Shown here: positions 24,236 to 33,476 of the stretch, piece by piece
Layout: every line of letters starts with the position of its first letter
Numbering within the stretch: position 1 is the first letter of the stretch
NCBI GenBank assembly: GCA_022844105.1
Contig: JALHMJ010000013.1
Location: 1-64,000 of the forward strand
From: Hyphomicrobium sp.
GTDB lineage: Bacteria > Pseudomonadota > Alphaproteobacteria > Rhizobiales > Hyphomicrobiaceae
Direction: 5' to 3'
DNA length: 64,000 bases
The notes under the pieces: model-generated
The model's input: the letters and a program-made list of their open reading frames with translations, nothing else
The model's database searches: none
What the model was told of the DNA's origin: nothing
Made by a program: the position numbers and the translations under genes

Positions 24236-24397
24236 AGTCGGCGGTCGCCCCTGGCAGTCGGTCGAGGCGGGTTTTCGCCAGGCCCAAGAGCAAGACCGGA
24301 TCAATCCGTCCCCCAACCTATAGCCATCAGGGCGCTGCCGGACGGTGGCCCATACGAGCTCGAAACCGCAGGCCCAACGTTTGAGGAGTAGGCCGCG

Positions 24398-25465
24398 ATG
24401 TACAAAATTTTCGGAGTTTTGGCGACGGCCAGTGCGCTGGCGTATGTCCTCACGGAGCGGGGTCCGCGGTTGAATTTCGAGGATGACCAGTCGGCCGTCA
24501 TCAGCCGCATCATGGCCCGGGCAACGATCCTCGAACCGGAAATGGTGGCCGCCGAACAGCCCGGACTGCGCCGCCCCGTGACATCACCGGCGGCGACCTA
24601 TATCAGCCTCGCCGAGCCCATCTCGGCCATGCCCCCGCCCCTGCCCGCCCCCGATGCGCCAATACCTTCACCGGACTGGCAAACGACGGCGGTTGGCGCC
24701 GACGCCGCAACGCCATCGCCGGAGGTTCTGGCACCGGGTGCAAGCCTTGGTGTGCAACGCCAGCTTGCCAGGCAGATCCAGATCGAACTCAAGCGGGTCG
24801 GCTGCTACGGCGGGCGAATCGACGGCAGCTGGGGCGATCGATCGCGCGAGGCGATGGTGACCTTCATGGCGCGCGTCAATGCCGTACTGCCGACGCGAGA
24901 GCCGGATGTGTTCCTTCTCTCGCTCATTAAGGGGCAGGTGAAAACTGTCTGCGAAGCGGACTGCAACCGCGGCGAGGTATCGTCCGCGGGTCGCTGCATC
25001 GCCGGCACGCAAGTCGCCACGGCGATGCCGTCGGCCGCTGCGGATGAGGTTGTCGTAAAGGTCAGGCCCGTTGAGCCGCAGGTCCGTTTTGCCGATGTGG
25101 TTCGTCCAGAGCCGCTTCCGGGACGGATGTCGATCGGGGGCCCCGTGCGCGGTGAACCGGGTCCGGTTGTGCCGGTGACGGGCGCACCCATAACAGACGA
25201 AGCCGCTACGAAATGGCCGGCGCCGGCCACGGACGTCTTGCCGTGGGCAACCCGGCCACCGGTGATGCCCGTTCCACAACCGGCCATGGCGGCACTCGAA
25301 CCGGGCGACGGAGCGGTGATGACTTACCCCGCAATCCCGCTGCAGCCGAAAATCGCGAAAGCTAAAAAGTCGTCGGCTGCAGCCAAAACCAAACCGGTCA
25401 AGCGACGCATTGCGTCAGCCCGCGCGGTGCAGCAGCTGTTCTTGCATCCGTTGGGGCGTATGTAG
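24398..25465 (+). CDS. Exported proline-rich protein with peptidoglycan-binding-like domain
   Basis: 355 residues; ATG with GAGGAG nine bases upstream. The start MYKIFGVLATASALAYVLTE is a membrane anchor or signal. A Pro/Ala-rich linker is followed at about 125-190 by QIQIELKRVGCYGGRIDGSW, then GDRSREAMVTFM, a PG_binding_1-like fold, then CEADCNRGEVSSAGRC, probably disulfide-bonded. The C-terminal third is low-complexity Pro/Val and ends basic (AAKTKPVKRRIASARAVQQL). It is likely a periplasmic wall-associated protein common in Hyphomicrobiales. No catalytic motif. Confidence 0.7.
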   Translation: MYKIFGVLATASALAYVLTERGPRLNFEDDQSAVISRIMARATILEPEMVAAEQPGLRRPVTSPAATYISLAEPISAMPPPLPAPDAPIPSPDWQTTAVGADAATPSPEVLAPGASLGVQRQLARQIQIELKRVGCYGGRIDGSWGDRSREAMVTFMARVNAVLPTREPDVFLLSLIKGQVKTVCEADCNRGEVSSAGRCIAGTQVATAMPSAAADEVVVKVRPVEPQVRFADVVRPEPLPGRMSIGGPVRGEPGPVVPVTGAPITDEAATKWPAPATDVLPWATRPPVMPVPQPAMAALEPGDGAVMTYPAIPLQPKIAKAKKSSAAAKTKPVKRRIASARAVQQLFLHPLGRM

Positions 25466-25478
25466 GTTTCATGCGTAA

Positions 25479-25811
25479 CTAGCCCAGCGAGGTGCTGCTT
25501 AAGATCCAGTCTAGGTATCGGGCCGCCCCTCCGATGATCGGCAGCACCACAAAGGCCGGCGTGTCATAGGGATGGTGGCGTGTTGCGTCAGCAATGGCGG
25601 CTTCGGCCATTGACTGGCGGGTCTTTATCAGCATGACGCATTCGTCGGCGCGCTGCACGGCGCCCTGCCAGCGGTAGATCGAAACCATGCCCGGCAGAAT
25701 GTTAACGCACGCGGCGAGCCCCGCCTCGACAAGAGAGTGAGCCGCCGCTTCCGCGGTTTTCGCGTCGGGAAATGTCGCATAGATGAGAACGGGCTTGTCG
25801 TTCGTGTCCAA
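25479..25811 (-). CDS. cutA: CutA1 divalent-cation tolerance protein
   Basis: 110 residues, usual CutA1 length. Typical motifs are YATFPDAKTAEAAAHSLVEA, GLAACVNILPGMVSIYRWQG and HPYDTPAFVVLPI. CutA1 forms a very stable trimer and was linked to copper tolerance; its exact role is unsettled. It is divergent from nadK with about 105 bases between start codons. Confidence 0.93.
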   Translation of the reverse strand: MDTNDKPVLIYATFPDAKTAEAAAHSLVEAGLAACVNILPGMVSIYRWQGAVQRADECVMLIKTRQSMAEAAIADATRHHPYDTPAFVVLPIIGGAARYLDWILSSTSLG

Positions 25812-25917
25812 GTAGGCGAGCCTCTGTCAGCTTGGCGGTTCGCGCCGGGCGGCGCGGCATCCTCGACGTCGTCACGATTTCCGGCCCGCCTTCGGATCGA
25901 ACCTTTTCTCCCCGAGC

Positions 25918-26700
25918 ATGCACAAACACCAGAACAAATTCGACCGGATTGCGTTCGTTGCGAGCGAAGTGCCGGAAGCCCGAGCCGCGCTCGAACGGCT
26001 TACAGAGCGCTACGGCCACGCACGGCCGCAGGACGCGGAGGCTATCGTGGCGCTCGGCGGCGACGGGCTGATGCTGCAGACGCTGCACCGCTACATGAAT
26101 GATCGCATTCCGATCTACGGCATGAACCGGGGGTCGGTCGGGTTCTTGATGAACGACTATCGCGAGGATGATCTGCAGCAGCGTCTCGCGGCCGCCGAAG
26201 TGACACGCGTGCATCCCCTATCGATGGTGGCGACCGACACCAATGGCAAAGCAACGAAGGGATTGGCCATCAACGAAGTGTCGCTGTTCCGGCAAATGCA
26301 TCAGGCGGCAAAGTTATCGATCGCGGTTGACGGAACGATGCGGCTGGAAGAACTGATCTGCGACGGCGTGCTCGTGGCGACGCCGGCCGGCTCTACCGCG
26401 TACAACTTGTCGGCGCATGGAACCATCCTGCCCCTCGATGCGGAACTGCTTGCCTTGACGCCGATCAGTCCGTTTCGGCCACGACGCTGGCGCGGGGCGC
26501 TGCTACCCGACAGCTCCCGCATTACCATTACCGTCCGCGAACATGAGAAACGACCCGTCAGCGCTGTGGCCGATCACGTCGAAACGCGCAACGTGGTTCG
26601 CGTCGAGATCGAGCAGGCCCGCCATGTCGATCTGTTCATGCTTTTCGATCCGGGCCATTCGCTGGATGAGCGCGTGATTGCGGAGCAGTTTAGATTCTAA
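25918..26700 (+). CDS. nadK: NAD kinase
   Basis: 260 residues. GGDG at 47-50 ([12 protein letters not shown]) is the catalytic NAD kinase motif, [12 protein letters not shown] follows, and [20 protein letters not shown] is the second conserved block; all intact. The enzyme phosphorylates NAD with ATP to make NADP in the cytoplasm. The ribosome-binding site is not obvious, so the start is supported mainly by family length. It converges with the flavin-type gene at 26703 with only two bases between stops. Confidence 0.95.
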   Translation: MHKHQNKFDRIAFVASEVPEARAALERLTERYGHARPQDAEAIVALGGDGLMLQTLHRYMNDRIPIYGMNRGSVGFLMNDYREDDLQQRLAAAEVTRVHPLSMVATDTNGKATKGLAINEVSLFRQMHQAAKLSIAVDGTMRLEELICDGVLVATPAGSTAYNLSAHGTILPLDAELLALTPISPFRPRRWRGALLPDSSRITITVREHEKRPVSAVADHVETRNVVRVEIEQARHVDLFMLFDPGHSLDERVIAEQFRF

Positions 26701-26702
26701 CT

Positions 26703-27308
26703 TCAGCTTTGGCGTAGCCCAGCCAGTTCCTGCTCCAGTTCCGCGATGCGCTCGCGCAGGGGCATGACGGCGGTCTCGATGTCATCGGTGGAGAAGAGCT
26801 GCGGTATGTGCTGCGGACAGTTCCGGTCCCAAGCCTCGACTTTGAACAGGATCGAACGCTCAGCCACAAAGCGACCCACCGCCGGACGAAGGCGGGCCAG
26901 CAATTCGTCATCGTCCTCGACGATCCTAGCCTCGCCCCAGAATTTGATGCGCACGCGGCGCGCATAATCCATGCAAAAGATGAACGCGCGCGGATTCTCC
27001 GACAAGTTGCCGGCGGTGATGTACTGGCGATTGCCGGCCAAATCGGCAAAGCCGAGTGTGCGGTCGTCGAGCACATTGAGAAAGCCCGCCGGGCCGCCGC
27101 GATGCTGGATATAGGGCTGACCGTCCGCGCTCGCGGTTGCAAGGTAGAACGACCGCACATTCGCAATGAAGCCCGCGAGGTCGGGACTGATGGAATCAGA
27201 CCAGCCTTTTGCTTGTTCCATTCGCGCGTACTGGGCGCGGGAACCGCGCTGTGTCTGCTGCGCCTTCACCGCGGCCGTGAACGCAACATCGGAGACGGGC
27301 TTTTCCAT
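26703..27308 (-). CDS. Pyridoxamine 5'-phosphate oxidase family protein
   Basis: 201 residues. The split-barrel flavin fold is seen in RSFYLATASADGQPYIQHRG, GFADLAGNRQYITAGNLSEN and RVRIKFWGEARIVEDDDELL, close to the general-stress or HugZ-like FMN-binding subfamily rather than PdxH. The C-terminus is a helix (LRERIAELEQELAGL). It probably binds FMN or F420-like cofactors; the substrate is unknown. It lies 30 bases downstream of the GST gene and is probably cotranscribed. Confidence 0.85.
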   Translation of the reverse strand: MEKPVSDVAFTAAVKAQQTQRGSRAQYARMEQAKGWSDSISPDLAGFIANVRSFYLATASADGQPYIQHRGGPAGFLNVLDDRTLGFADLAGNRQYITAGNLSENPRAFIFCMDYARRVRIKFWGEARIVEDDDELLARLRPAVGRFVAERSILFKVEAWDRNCPQHIPQLFSTDDIETAVMPLRERIAELEQELAGLRQS

Positions 27309-27338
27309 CGTGTCACCCTTGGGCGGTCATGCCTTGAG

Positions 27339-27938
27339 TTAGAGCGCCGGCATGGTGATGAAGCCCGGCAGCGACTTGATGCGTTGCACCCACGCCGCGA
27401 CGGCCGGGTAATTCTCCAGCGTGACGCCTCCTTCGTGACCGATCGCCACGTACGGCATGCAGGCGATGTCGGCGATCGTGGGCCGGTCCAGCGCCAGCCA
27501 TGGCGTGCGCGCGAGGTGCGCGTCCATCAGGCCCAGGATGCGAGCGGACTTGGCGCGGGCGACCCCGAGGTCGAGGTCGTAGCCGAACTTGTCATGCAAG
27601 CGCGCGTCGTTGGGGCCGCGCGCAATCTCGTTTGCCGCCACCATCAACCATTCGCAAACGCGCGCCATTTCAGCGGCGTCGGTTGGGAACCATGTCTCCC
27701 CGCCCCACTTGCGGGCGATGTAGACCAGGATCGCCTGACTGTCGCGCAGGACAAGATCGCCGTCCTTGAAGACCGGCAATTCGCCAAACGGATTGAGATC
27801 GCTGACCGGGGGCTTCTTGTGATCGCCGGCGAGGAAATCCACCGGAACAAGCTGTAGCGGCACACCCAGAAGTGCACACAGCAGGCGCACTTTGTAACAG
27901 TTTCCCGACACTTCCAGGTCGTAGAGAACGGGCGCCAT
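27339..27938 (-). CDS. Glutathione S-transferase family protein
   Basis: 199 residues, standard cytosolic GST size. The N-terminal thioredoxin-like domain has the SGNCYKVRLLCALLG helix start, NPFGELPVFKDGD with the cis-proline and RDSQAILVYIARKW. The C-terminal all-helical domain includes LDRPTIADIACMPYVAIGHE. Catalysis is by a Ser or Cys near residue 11-14. It is divergent from the LysR-type gene, which may control it together with the flavin-type gene. Confidence 0.9.
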   Translation of the reverse strand: MAPVLYDLEVSGNCYKVRLLCALLGVPLQLVPVDFLAGDHKKPPVSDLNPFGELPVFKDGDLVLRDSQAILVYIARKWGGETWFPTDAAEMARVCEWLMVAANEIARGPNDARLHDKFGYDLDLGVARAKSARILGLMDAHLARTPWLALDRPTIADIACMPYVAIGHEGGVTLENYPAVAAWVQRIKSLPGFITMPAL

Positions 27939-28047
27939 TCGTCATTCCTTATTTGTGATTTTTTATACGTCGACAAGGTGGCGCATTCAGCGTTTCCCCG
28001 CTATGCAGAATAACCGGCAATGATTTTCCCGTTTTATGGAAATATCG

Positions 28048-28953
28048 ATGGATCGTCTGCGCGCGATGACTGTGTTCGTAGCGGTGTCGGATGCCGGCAG
28101 CCTTTCAGGCGCTGCACGCCAACTGGACGAACCACTGACCAATGTCAGCCGCCTGCTTTCCCAGCTTGAGGATCATGTCGGCGTCAAGCTCATCGAGCGG
28201 ACCACGCGGCGGCTGCTCTTGACGCCGGAGGGGCGCACGTATCTTGCCGCGTGCCGCCGCGTTCTCGACGACGTGCAGGGCGTGGAGAATACGATGGCGG
28301 GGCTTGCCAACGTGTTTTCGGGCGATATCTCTATTACGGCGCCGGTCGGGTTGGGGCGGCTGCACATTGTTCCGGCCGTCGCGGAATTCCTGTCGGACTA
28401 TCCGCAAATCAACGTCCGGCTGTTGCTGGCCGATCGCATTGTGGACCTCATGGGAGAGGAGATCGATGTGGCCGTCCGCGTCGGCAAAATGCGCGATTCG
28501 GAACTGCGCGCTCAGCGCGTCGGCTCGTTGCGGCTTGTCGCGTGTGCGGCGCCAGGCTATGTCGCGCGGCGGGGCGCTCCGGCAAGTGTTGCGGCGCTCT
28601 GCGACCACGACTGCGTGACATTCGCCGAATTGCCGGGAGGGTCGCGCTGGATCTTCAGCAGCAAGCGCCATGGCCGTCACGCGGTGCGCGTGCGGTCGCG
28701 GCTAAACGTCAACACGGCGGACGCCGCAGTCGGGTCCGCGGTCGCGGGCGTCGGCATTGCCCGCGTGCTCTCCTATCAAGCGCAGGCGGCACTTGAGGCC
28801 AAACTTTTAGAGCCGGTGCTGCAAAGTTTTGACGATGTCGCGATCCCGGTCACCGTGGTGTCGCGGCCGTCGCGGCTGGAAGCAGCCCGGGTTCGCGCTT
28901 TTGTCCGATCCCTCTCGACGCAGCTGCGGGCGCGGCTGGGGGCGTCGGGATAA
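28048..28953 (+). CDS. LysR family transcriptional regulator
   Basis: 301 residues. The N-terminal winged helix MTVFVAVSDAGSLSGAARQL, then LLSQLEDHVGVKLIERTTRR, is classical LysR. The effector-binding domain follows from about 90 (GDISITAPVGLGRLHIVPAV). I prefer the ATG at 28048, with GGAA six bases upstream, to the ATG at 28036, which has none. It is divergent from the GST gene (109 bases between starts), the usual arrangement for a LysR regulator and its target. Confidence 0.93.
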   Translation: MDRLRAMTVFVAVSDAGSLSGAARQLDEPLTNVSRLLSQLEDHVGVKLIERTTRRLLLTPEGRTYLAACRRVLDDVQGVENTMAGLANVFSGDISITAPVGLGRLHIVPAVAEFLSDYPQINVRLLLADRIVDLMGEEIDVAVRVGKMRDSELRAQRVGSLRLVACAAPGYVARRGAPASVAALCDHDCVTFAELPGGSRWIFSSKRHGRHAVRVRSRLNVNTADAAVGSAVAGVGIARVLSYQAQAALEAKLLEPVLQSFDDVAIPVTVVSRPSRLEAARVRAFVRSLSTQLRARLGASG

Positions 28954-28972
28954 TTGTGCGGTGCTTGCTTGC

Positions 28973-29566
28973 TCAACCTTGATATCGGCTGACGACATCG
29001 GCCAGCGCGGGACGCTCACGCTCAGTAGGTTTTTCTTTGATGGTGCCGATGTGGACGAAGCCGGCGATGCGTTCATTGGGGGCGAGGCCGAAGCCGTCTG
29101 TGAACGTCTTGGAGTATGTGACCCACTCGGTGATCCAGTTCGAGCCGTAGCCCAGCGCGTTGGCGGCGATGCACAGGTTCATGCACGCCGCGCCGGCCGA
29201 CAGGATCTGTTCCCATTCGGGCGCGCCACGCGTTTCCTTGACGCGCGAGATCACGGCGATGACCAATGGCGCGCGTGCGAAACGCTTGCGCTCGGTGTCG
29301 AGACGGACGTGCGAGGGCGGCTCGGCTTCTTCGCTTCGGCAGGCCTGGGCTGCCAGTTCGCCAAGCGTGTCGCGGGCCGCGCCTTCGATGATCACAAAAC
29401 GCCAGGGGGCGAGCTTCTTGTGATCGGGCACGCGGGCGGCGATCGTGAGGATCGTTTGCAGTTCGTCCGCAGACGGCGCTGGTTCGCAGAGCAGGTCTGG
29501 CTTGACGGAGCGGCGCGTCTTCAAAAGCTCGATGGTCGGATTGGACTCGATTGTGGGATTGGACAT
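28973..29566 (-). CDS. Nitroreductase family protein
   Basis: 197 residues. LKTRRSVKPDLL, ARVPDHKKLAPWRFVIIEGA, GAACMNLCIAANALGYGSNW and AGFVHIGTIKEKPTERERP are the FMN-binding landmarks of the YdjA-like nitroreductase subgroup. The protein dimerises and uses NAD(P)H to reduce nitro or quinone compounds. The N-terminus carries a short in-frame repeat (NPTIESNPTIE). It converges with the LysR gene with 19 bases between stops. Confidence 0.92.
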   Translation of the reverse strand: MSNPTIESNPTIELLKTRRSVKPDLLCEPAPSADELQTILTIAARVPDHKKLAPWRFVIIEGAARDTLGELAAQACRSEEAEPPSHVRLDTERKRFARAPLVIAVISRVKETRGAPEWEQILSAGAACMNLCIAANALGYGSNWITEWVTYSKTFTDGFGLAPNERIAGFVHIGTIKEKPTERERPALADVVSRYQG

Positions 29567-29704
29567 GGACTCGTCTCGAAGTGTTTCAGGTTGCAGGGAC
29601 TTTAATTCCCCAGATCGCCCCCCTCGCTATCGCAACCCGGCCTCTGGTACAATGTGCTTTGCCGGTTCACCGAACTAGACCTCCATGACTACGGGAGCTT
29701 CGAC

Positions 29705-31657
29705 GTGTCGATCCTTCGTCAACTGCGGCCGATGCTTTTTGCTCTCACCGCGATGTTGCCGCCCCTTGCGGCCCATGCCGACACCACGCAGCCGGTGCTG
29801 ATCATCGTCGATGGGTCGGGATCGATGTGGGGCAAGATGGAAGGCGATGAGACCGCCAAGTTCTATGGCGCGCGCGATCGATTGCGTGAACGGCTGGCGG
29901 CAGCGCCGGCGCAGTCTCGGATCGGGCTGGCGTCATTCGGTCACCGGCGCAAGGGCGATTGCAGCGACGTCGAAATTGTGACGCCGATCGAAGCCGGCGG
30001 AGCGCCAGCCACAATGGCTGCACTCGACCAACTGAACCCAAAAGGCAAAGGGCCGTTGACGGCCGCCGTCCGCGAAGGCGCCAAGACGATCGGGCCAGGC
30101 GCGAGCGGCCATATTATTCTCATCCACGACAACGCCGACAACTGCGGACAGGACATTTGTTCTGCGGCCGGTGATATCGCAAAGAGCAATCCGGAGCTGC
30201 GGGTTCATGTCGTCAGTCTCGGGCTCGCCAAGCCGGAGGGCGAGCGCATGCAGTGTCTGGCGGCGACCACCAAGGGCCTGCAATTCGATGCGTCAAGCCA
30301 AGCCGACGTAGCCGATGCATTGACGCAAGTCTTTGCGGCAGCCGGCCTCGATGCGGCGGCCGCGCTGCCGGCGCCCGCCGCGGCGATCGCGCCCGCGCCG
30401 CCGGCATCGGCGAAAGGGCCGCCGGGGCTGAGGCTATCGGCGTCGCTGTCGGAGGACGGCGGGCCGATCGATGCGGCGATTTCCTGGCGGATCGCAAAGG
30501 ATGATGCCCCTGCCGACGCCGTGCCGCTGGCGGAACGAAGCAATCGCGAGATCAACGAGGCGTTGGAGCCAGGTCAATATGAAGTTGCCGTGGTGTTCGG
30601 GTTGATCGAACGCCGTTTCGATATCGAGGCGGGCGCCGACGGCCCAACGGTGAAGCGCGTCAATCTCGACGGGGGACGGATGGAGGTGACGGCGACCGCC
30701 AATCAGCAAGGCGATCCCCTCACAGCTCCGGTCATGACTGTCGCTTCGCTGGCGGCAGATGGCGTCAGTCCCGCATCGACACTGTGGCTCGGCCGGGAGG
30801 CAAGTGCCAGTCTGACGGTGCCGGCCGGAAAGTATCTGGTCGAAGTGTCGGATGGCTTGGCGCGCGCACGCCAGACGGTTGAAATCGCACCGGGCGCGCT
30901 GCAGCGGACCGCCCTCATTCTCGATACCGGCCGACTTGAACTCAGCGCAACGGCGGTCGCGGGCGGGCCACCGCTGGAGCGCATTTTGTATCTCGTATTC
31001 GCCGACGATCCGTCCGCCCCGGAAGGGCGGCGCGAAGTTGCCCGCTCAACGGCACCCGATGCGGCGTTCACATTGCAGGCGGGGACCTATTACATCACCG
31101 CGCGGCATGGGGCTGGCGAGCGGCGCGAGCAGGTCGCGCTGTCGTCGGGGGATGTGGTCAAGCGGACGCTTGTGCTCGATGTCGGAAAGCTCACCGTTAA
31201 ACCCGTTCTAGCGCAGGCGGTGGGTCAGCCCACTCGGGCGTTGGCGACACGGGTGTATGAGGCGGCCGGCGAAAAGCGTCTCGTCGGGCAGAGCACAGCA
31301 GCGCAGCCGGTGTTCGTTCTCAGCGCCGGCCAGTACCGCGTCGAGGCGCAAGTCGGCATGTCGAATATCCGCGCCAATCGCGTTGTGGACTTGACGGCGG
31401 GCGGCGATGTCGTCGCTGACGTCAAGCTCGAATCGGCAGCGGTTACGATCGAGGGCGTCACCGGTTTATCGACGCAAGCTTCGATGCGCGATGCGTCCGG
31501 CCGCGTGGTGTGGCGTTCGCGGGCGGGGGACGCCACCGAGGCCATGGTTGCGCCGGGCACCTACGTTCTGCAAATCGAAGGCACGGGTGCGCCGGTGGAA
31601 AAATCGGTCAGCGTCCGGCCAGGAGAAGCACTGACGGTCGATATGAGGGGACCGTAG
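29705..31657 (+). CDS. Exported VWA-domain protein with Ig-like repeats
   Basis: 650 residues from a GTG with GGGAG eight bases upstream; longer frames lack a site. A signal peptide (LFALTAMLPPLAAHA) leads directly to a VWA domain with the intact metal motif DGSGS at 36-40 and GHIILIHDNADNCGQDIC. After an Ala/Pro-rich linker (about 210-240) come four to five beta repeats of about 85-90 residues, each with the pattern hydrophobic-x-x-G-x-Tyr-x-Val...Gly...Val (EPGQYEVAVVFGLIERRFDI, PAGKYLVEVSDG, QAGTYYITARHGAGERREQV, SAGQYRVEAQVG, APGTYVLQIEG). The product is periplasmic or surface-exposed. The next gene has the same repeats without VWA. Confidence 0.8.
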   Translation: MSILRQLRPMLFALTAMLPPLAAHADTTQPVLIIVDGSGSMWGKMEGDETAKFYGARDRLRERLAAAPAQSRIGLASFGHRRKGDCSDVEIVTPIEAGGAPATMAALDQLNPKGKGPLTAAVREGAKTIGPGASGHIILIHDNADNCGQDICSAAGDIAKSNPELRVHVVSLGLAKPEGERMQCLAATTKGLQFDASSQADVADALTQVFAAAGLDAAAALPAPAAAIAPAPPASAKGPPGLRLSASLSEDGGPIDAAISWRIAKDDAPADAVPLAERSNREINEALEPGQYEVAVVFGLIERRFDIEAGADGPTVKRVNLDGGRMEVTATANQQGDPLTAPVMTVASLAADGVSPASTLWLGREASASLTVPAGKYLVEVSDGLARARQTVEIAPGALQRTALILDTGRLELSATAVAGGPPLERILYLVFADDPSAPEGRREVARSTAPDAAFTLQAGTYYITARHGAGERREQVALSSGDVVKRTLVLDVGKLTVKPVLAQAVGQPTRALATRVYEAAGEKRLVGQSTAAQPVFVLSAGQYRVEAQVGMSNIRANRVVDLTAGGDVVADVKLESAAVTIEGVTGLSTQASMRDASGRVVWRSRAGDATEAMVAPGTYVLQIEGTGAPVEKSVSVRPGEALTVDMRGP

Positions 31658-31745
31658 GGGCGGCGGGCGCGTGTTGCCACACTTCGAACACGCTTCACGC
31701 TGCAAACAACACAGCGCAGATTTTGTCAGGTCCGGCCCGCACGCG

Positions 31746-32756
31746 ATGAACTCTTCCATGTCCATCCCTGGCATGACATTCAGAGCAGGCTCGCACCACG
31801 CGCGCCGGCTGGCGGCTGGCTGTGCCACCGGATTTGCCATCTGGGCAATCCTTGCGGCGTGGACGCCGGTTGCGGGACAGGTCGCACCGCCCGGTTCGCC
31901 GCTCGAAGGATGGGATCTGACAGCGCCACCGGCACCCCCAACCCCGCCGGCCAACATGACAGTGGTCCCGCGCAGTGAAGGCGGCGACGGCTCTAAGCCG
32001 GTGCAGCTCGTCGCTTTGCTGACCGACGATGGTCAACGCATCGAGCAAGGCCTCGTGTGGCGGGTCTATGAGGAAACATCGCTCACCGACCGGCGCGGCA
32101 AGCTCATTCTCACTGATCGCGGACCCAGTCCTTTGCTGTCGCTGAAACCCGGCAGCTACATCATCAACGCCGCGTTCGGGCGCGCGCACCTGACCCGAAA
32201 GATTGCGGTGGACACCACACCCACTGCGGAAATGAAGGTCGAAAAATTCGTTCTGAATGCCGGCGGGCTGCGCGTCACGGCGATGCTGGGCAGCAAAGCC
32301 GCGCCGCCGGGGACGGTATCGTTTTCAATCCTTACCGACCGCGACCAGACCGACGACCGCCGCATCATATTGTCGGGCGCCAAGCCCGGCCTCGTCGTGC
32401 GTCTCAATGCGGGCATCTATCATGTCGTGTCGACATATGGCGATGCGAACGCCGTCGTACGCAGCGACGTGACGGTGGAAGCCGGCAAACTGACCGAAGC
32501 GTCGATCCAGCACACGTTTGCCAAAGTTTCATTCAAGCTGGTGGAACGGTCAGGCGGCGAAGCGCTGCCCGATACGCAATGGACGATCCAAACGCCGGAG
32601 GGCGGGGTCGTCAAGGAGAGCGTCGGCGCGTTGCCGACCCATACGATGGCACCGGGGAACTACACGGTGGTCGCCCGCAACCAAGGCCGTGCGTTCCGGC
32701 GCGATTTCACCGTTGCGGATGGTCAGAACGCATCGGTCGAGATCGTTCTCCAGTAA
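31746..32756 (+). CDS. Exported protein sharing the Ig-like repeats of the upstream VWA protein
   Basis: About 336 residues. The N-terminal region has a signal or membrane segment (LAAGCATGFAIWAILAAWTP). Three repeats follow, recognisable by KPGSYIINAAFGRAHLTRKI, NAGIYHVVSTYGDANAVVRS and APGNYTVVARNQGRAFRRDF, the same (P/A)GxYxV...G unit as in the gene upstream. There is no VWA domain. Several ATGs compete for the start; 31746 is a compromise and the ribosome-binding site is weak. The two genes are 88 bases apart on the same strand and look like a duplicated pair or partners. Confidence 0.7.
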   Translation: MNSSMSIPGMTFRAGSHHARRLAAGCATGFAIWAILAAWTPVAGQVAPPGSPLEGWDLTAPPAPPTPPANMTVVPRSEGGDGSKPVQLVALLTDDGQRIEQGLVWRVYEETSLTDRRGKLILTDRGPSPLLSLKPGSYIINAAFGRAHLTRKIAVDTTPTAEMKVEKFVLNAGGLRVTAMLGSKAAPPGTVSFSILTDRDQTDDRRIILSGAKPGLVVRLNAGIYHVVSTYGDANAVVRSDVTVEAGKLTEASIQHTFAKVSFKLVERSGGEALPDTQWTIQTPEGGVVKESVGALPTHTMAPGNYTVVARNQGRAFRRDFTVADGQNASVEIVLQ

Positions 32757-32758
32757 AT

Positions 32759-33430
32759 TCAGAAATTCGTGAGGACCCAGTCGGTCGGGCAACGGTTCCG
32801 CCGCATCAGGTCCGCCATGCGGTCCTGATCGGCGCGGCGACCGGTTTCATGGAACAAGGTTTTTGCCATCTGCCAGTGCTCGCAGGCCGATGTCAGGTCG
32901 CCGTCTTGCATGGCAATCGCGGCAAGTTCGATGCGCGCTTCGGCGTGGATCGCCGCCAGATTGGCCTGGCGCGCCGCGCGAACCGCCGATTGCAGCAGTG
33001 CTGCAGCCTCGCGGCCATTAGAACGCACGAGGAGCGATTGCGCCAGCTCCACGCTCATTCGCGCGAGCCCGGCGTGGTCATTGTCGTTCTTGGCCCTTTC
33101 GATAGCGTGACGAAGCAGGCTTTCCGTTTCGGGTGGCTGGGCCTTTTCGTCCATCAACGGCTGTGCTTCGAGGGCTTCGAGACCGACCTTCAGCGGCGAT
33201 GCGGACATGATCCCGAGGGGCTCAGCCGGCGGCTGATCGGCAACAGCAGACTGTGTTGCGGCGGATGGCTCGGGACGCCCATCGGTCGGCGTCGATACAG
33301 GCGGTGCGAGCCGTTCGCCACCCGCGTCTTTGTTGCGCGTTGCCCGCCAAGCGGCCACGGCCAGGAGAAGCCACGGCAGCGCTAGCAGCAACAATCCGGC
33401 GGCGCCGTCCAATGAAACGCGCAAGTCCAT
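32759..33430 (-). CDS. Membrane-anchored TPR-like helical protein
   Basis: 223 residues. One N-terminal membrane helix (GAAGLLLLALPWLLLAVAAW), a Pro/Ala-rich linker and then helix pairs with a TPR-like spacing (LLRHAIERAKNDNDHAGLAR, LLQSAVRAARQANLAAIHAE, CEHWQMAKTLFHETGRR). It is probably a periplasmic or cytoplasmic-face scaffold. Its stop is only two bases from the stop of the convergent repeat-protein gene. Function unknown. Confidence 0.65.
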   Translation of the reverse strand: MDLRVSLDGAAGLLLLALPWLLLAVAAWRATRNKDAGGERLAPPVSTPTDGRPEPSAATQSAVADQPPAEPLGIMSASPLKVGLEALEAQPLMDEKAQPPETESLLRHAIERAKNDNDHAGLARMSVELAQSLLVRSNGREAAALLQSAVRAARQANLAAIHAEARIELAAIAMQDGDLTSACEHWQMAKTLFHETGRRADQDRMADLMRRNRCPTDWVLTNF

Positions 33431-33476
33431 TCCCGCCCCCCCCCATAAGCTTCCCGCGGTCAGCCGCTTTGGCGGA

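Larger units (their letters stand above)
23494..24397. other. Gene-poor region with tandem repeat and DnaA-box-like sites
   Basis: About 900 bases without a convincing gene; the longest frames have shadow-like composition. It contains an AT-richer patch near 23850-23880, three sequences one or two bases from a DnaA box (CTATCCACA at 23947, TTATCCCCC at 23980, TGTCGATAA at 24005), the 14-bp tandem repeat at 24030-24123, and a GGTTAC-N6-GTAACC inverted repeat at 24218-24235. It also carries the promoter of the gene at 24398. Confidence 0.5.

Noticed and set aside
23828-24316. 162-codon minus-strand frame over the tandem repeat region
   Set aside because: Repetitive Pro/Ser translation of the 14-bp repeat, no ribosome-binding site, no domain-like pattern.
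26808-27857. 349-codon plus-strand frame
   Set aside because: Antisense to the flavin-type and GST genes, both with clear family motifs.
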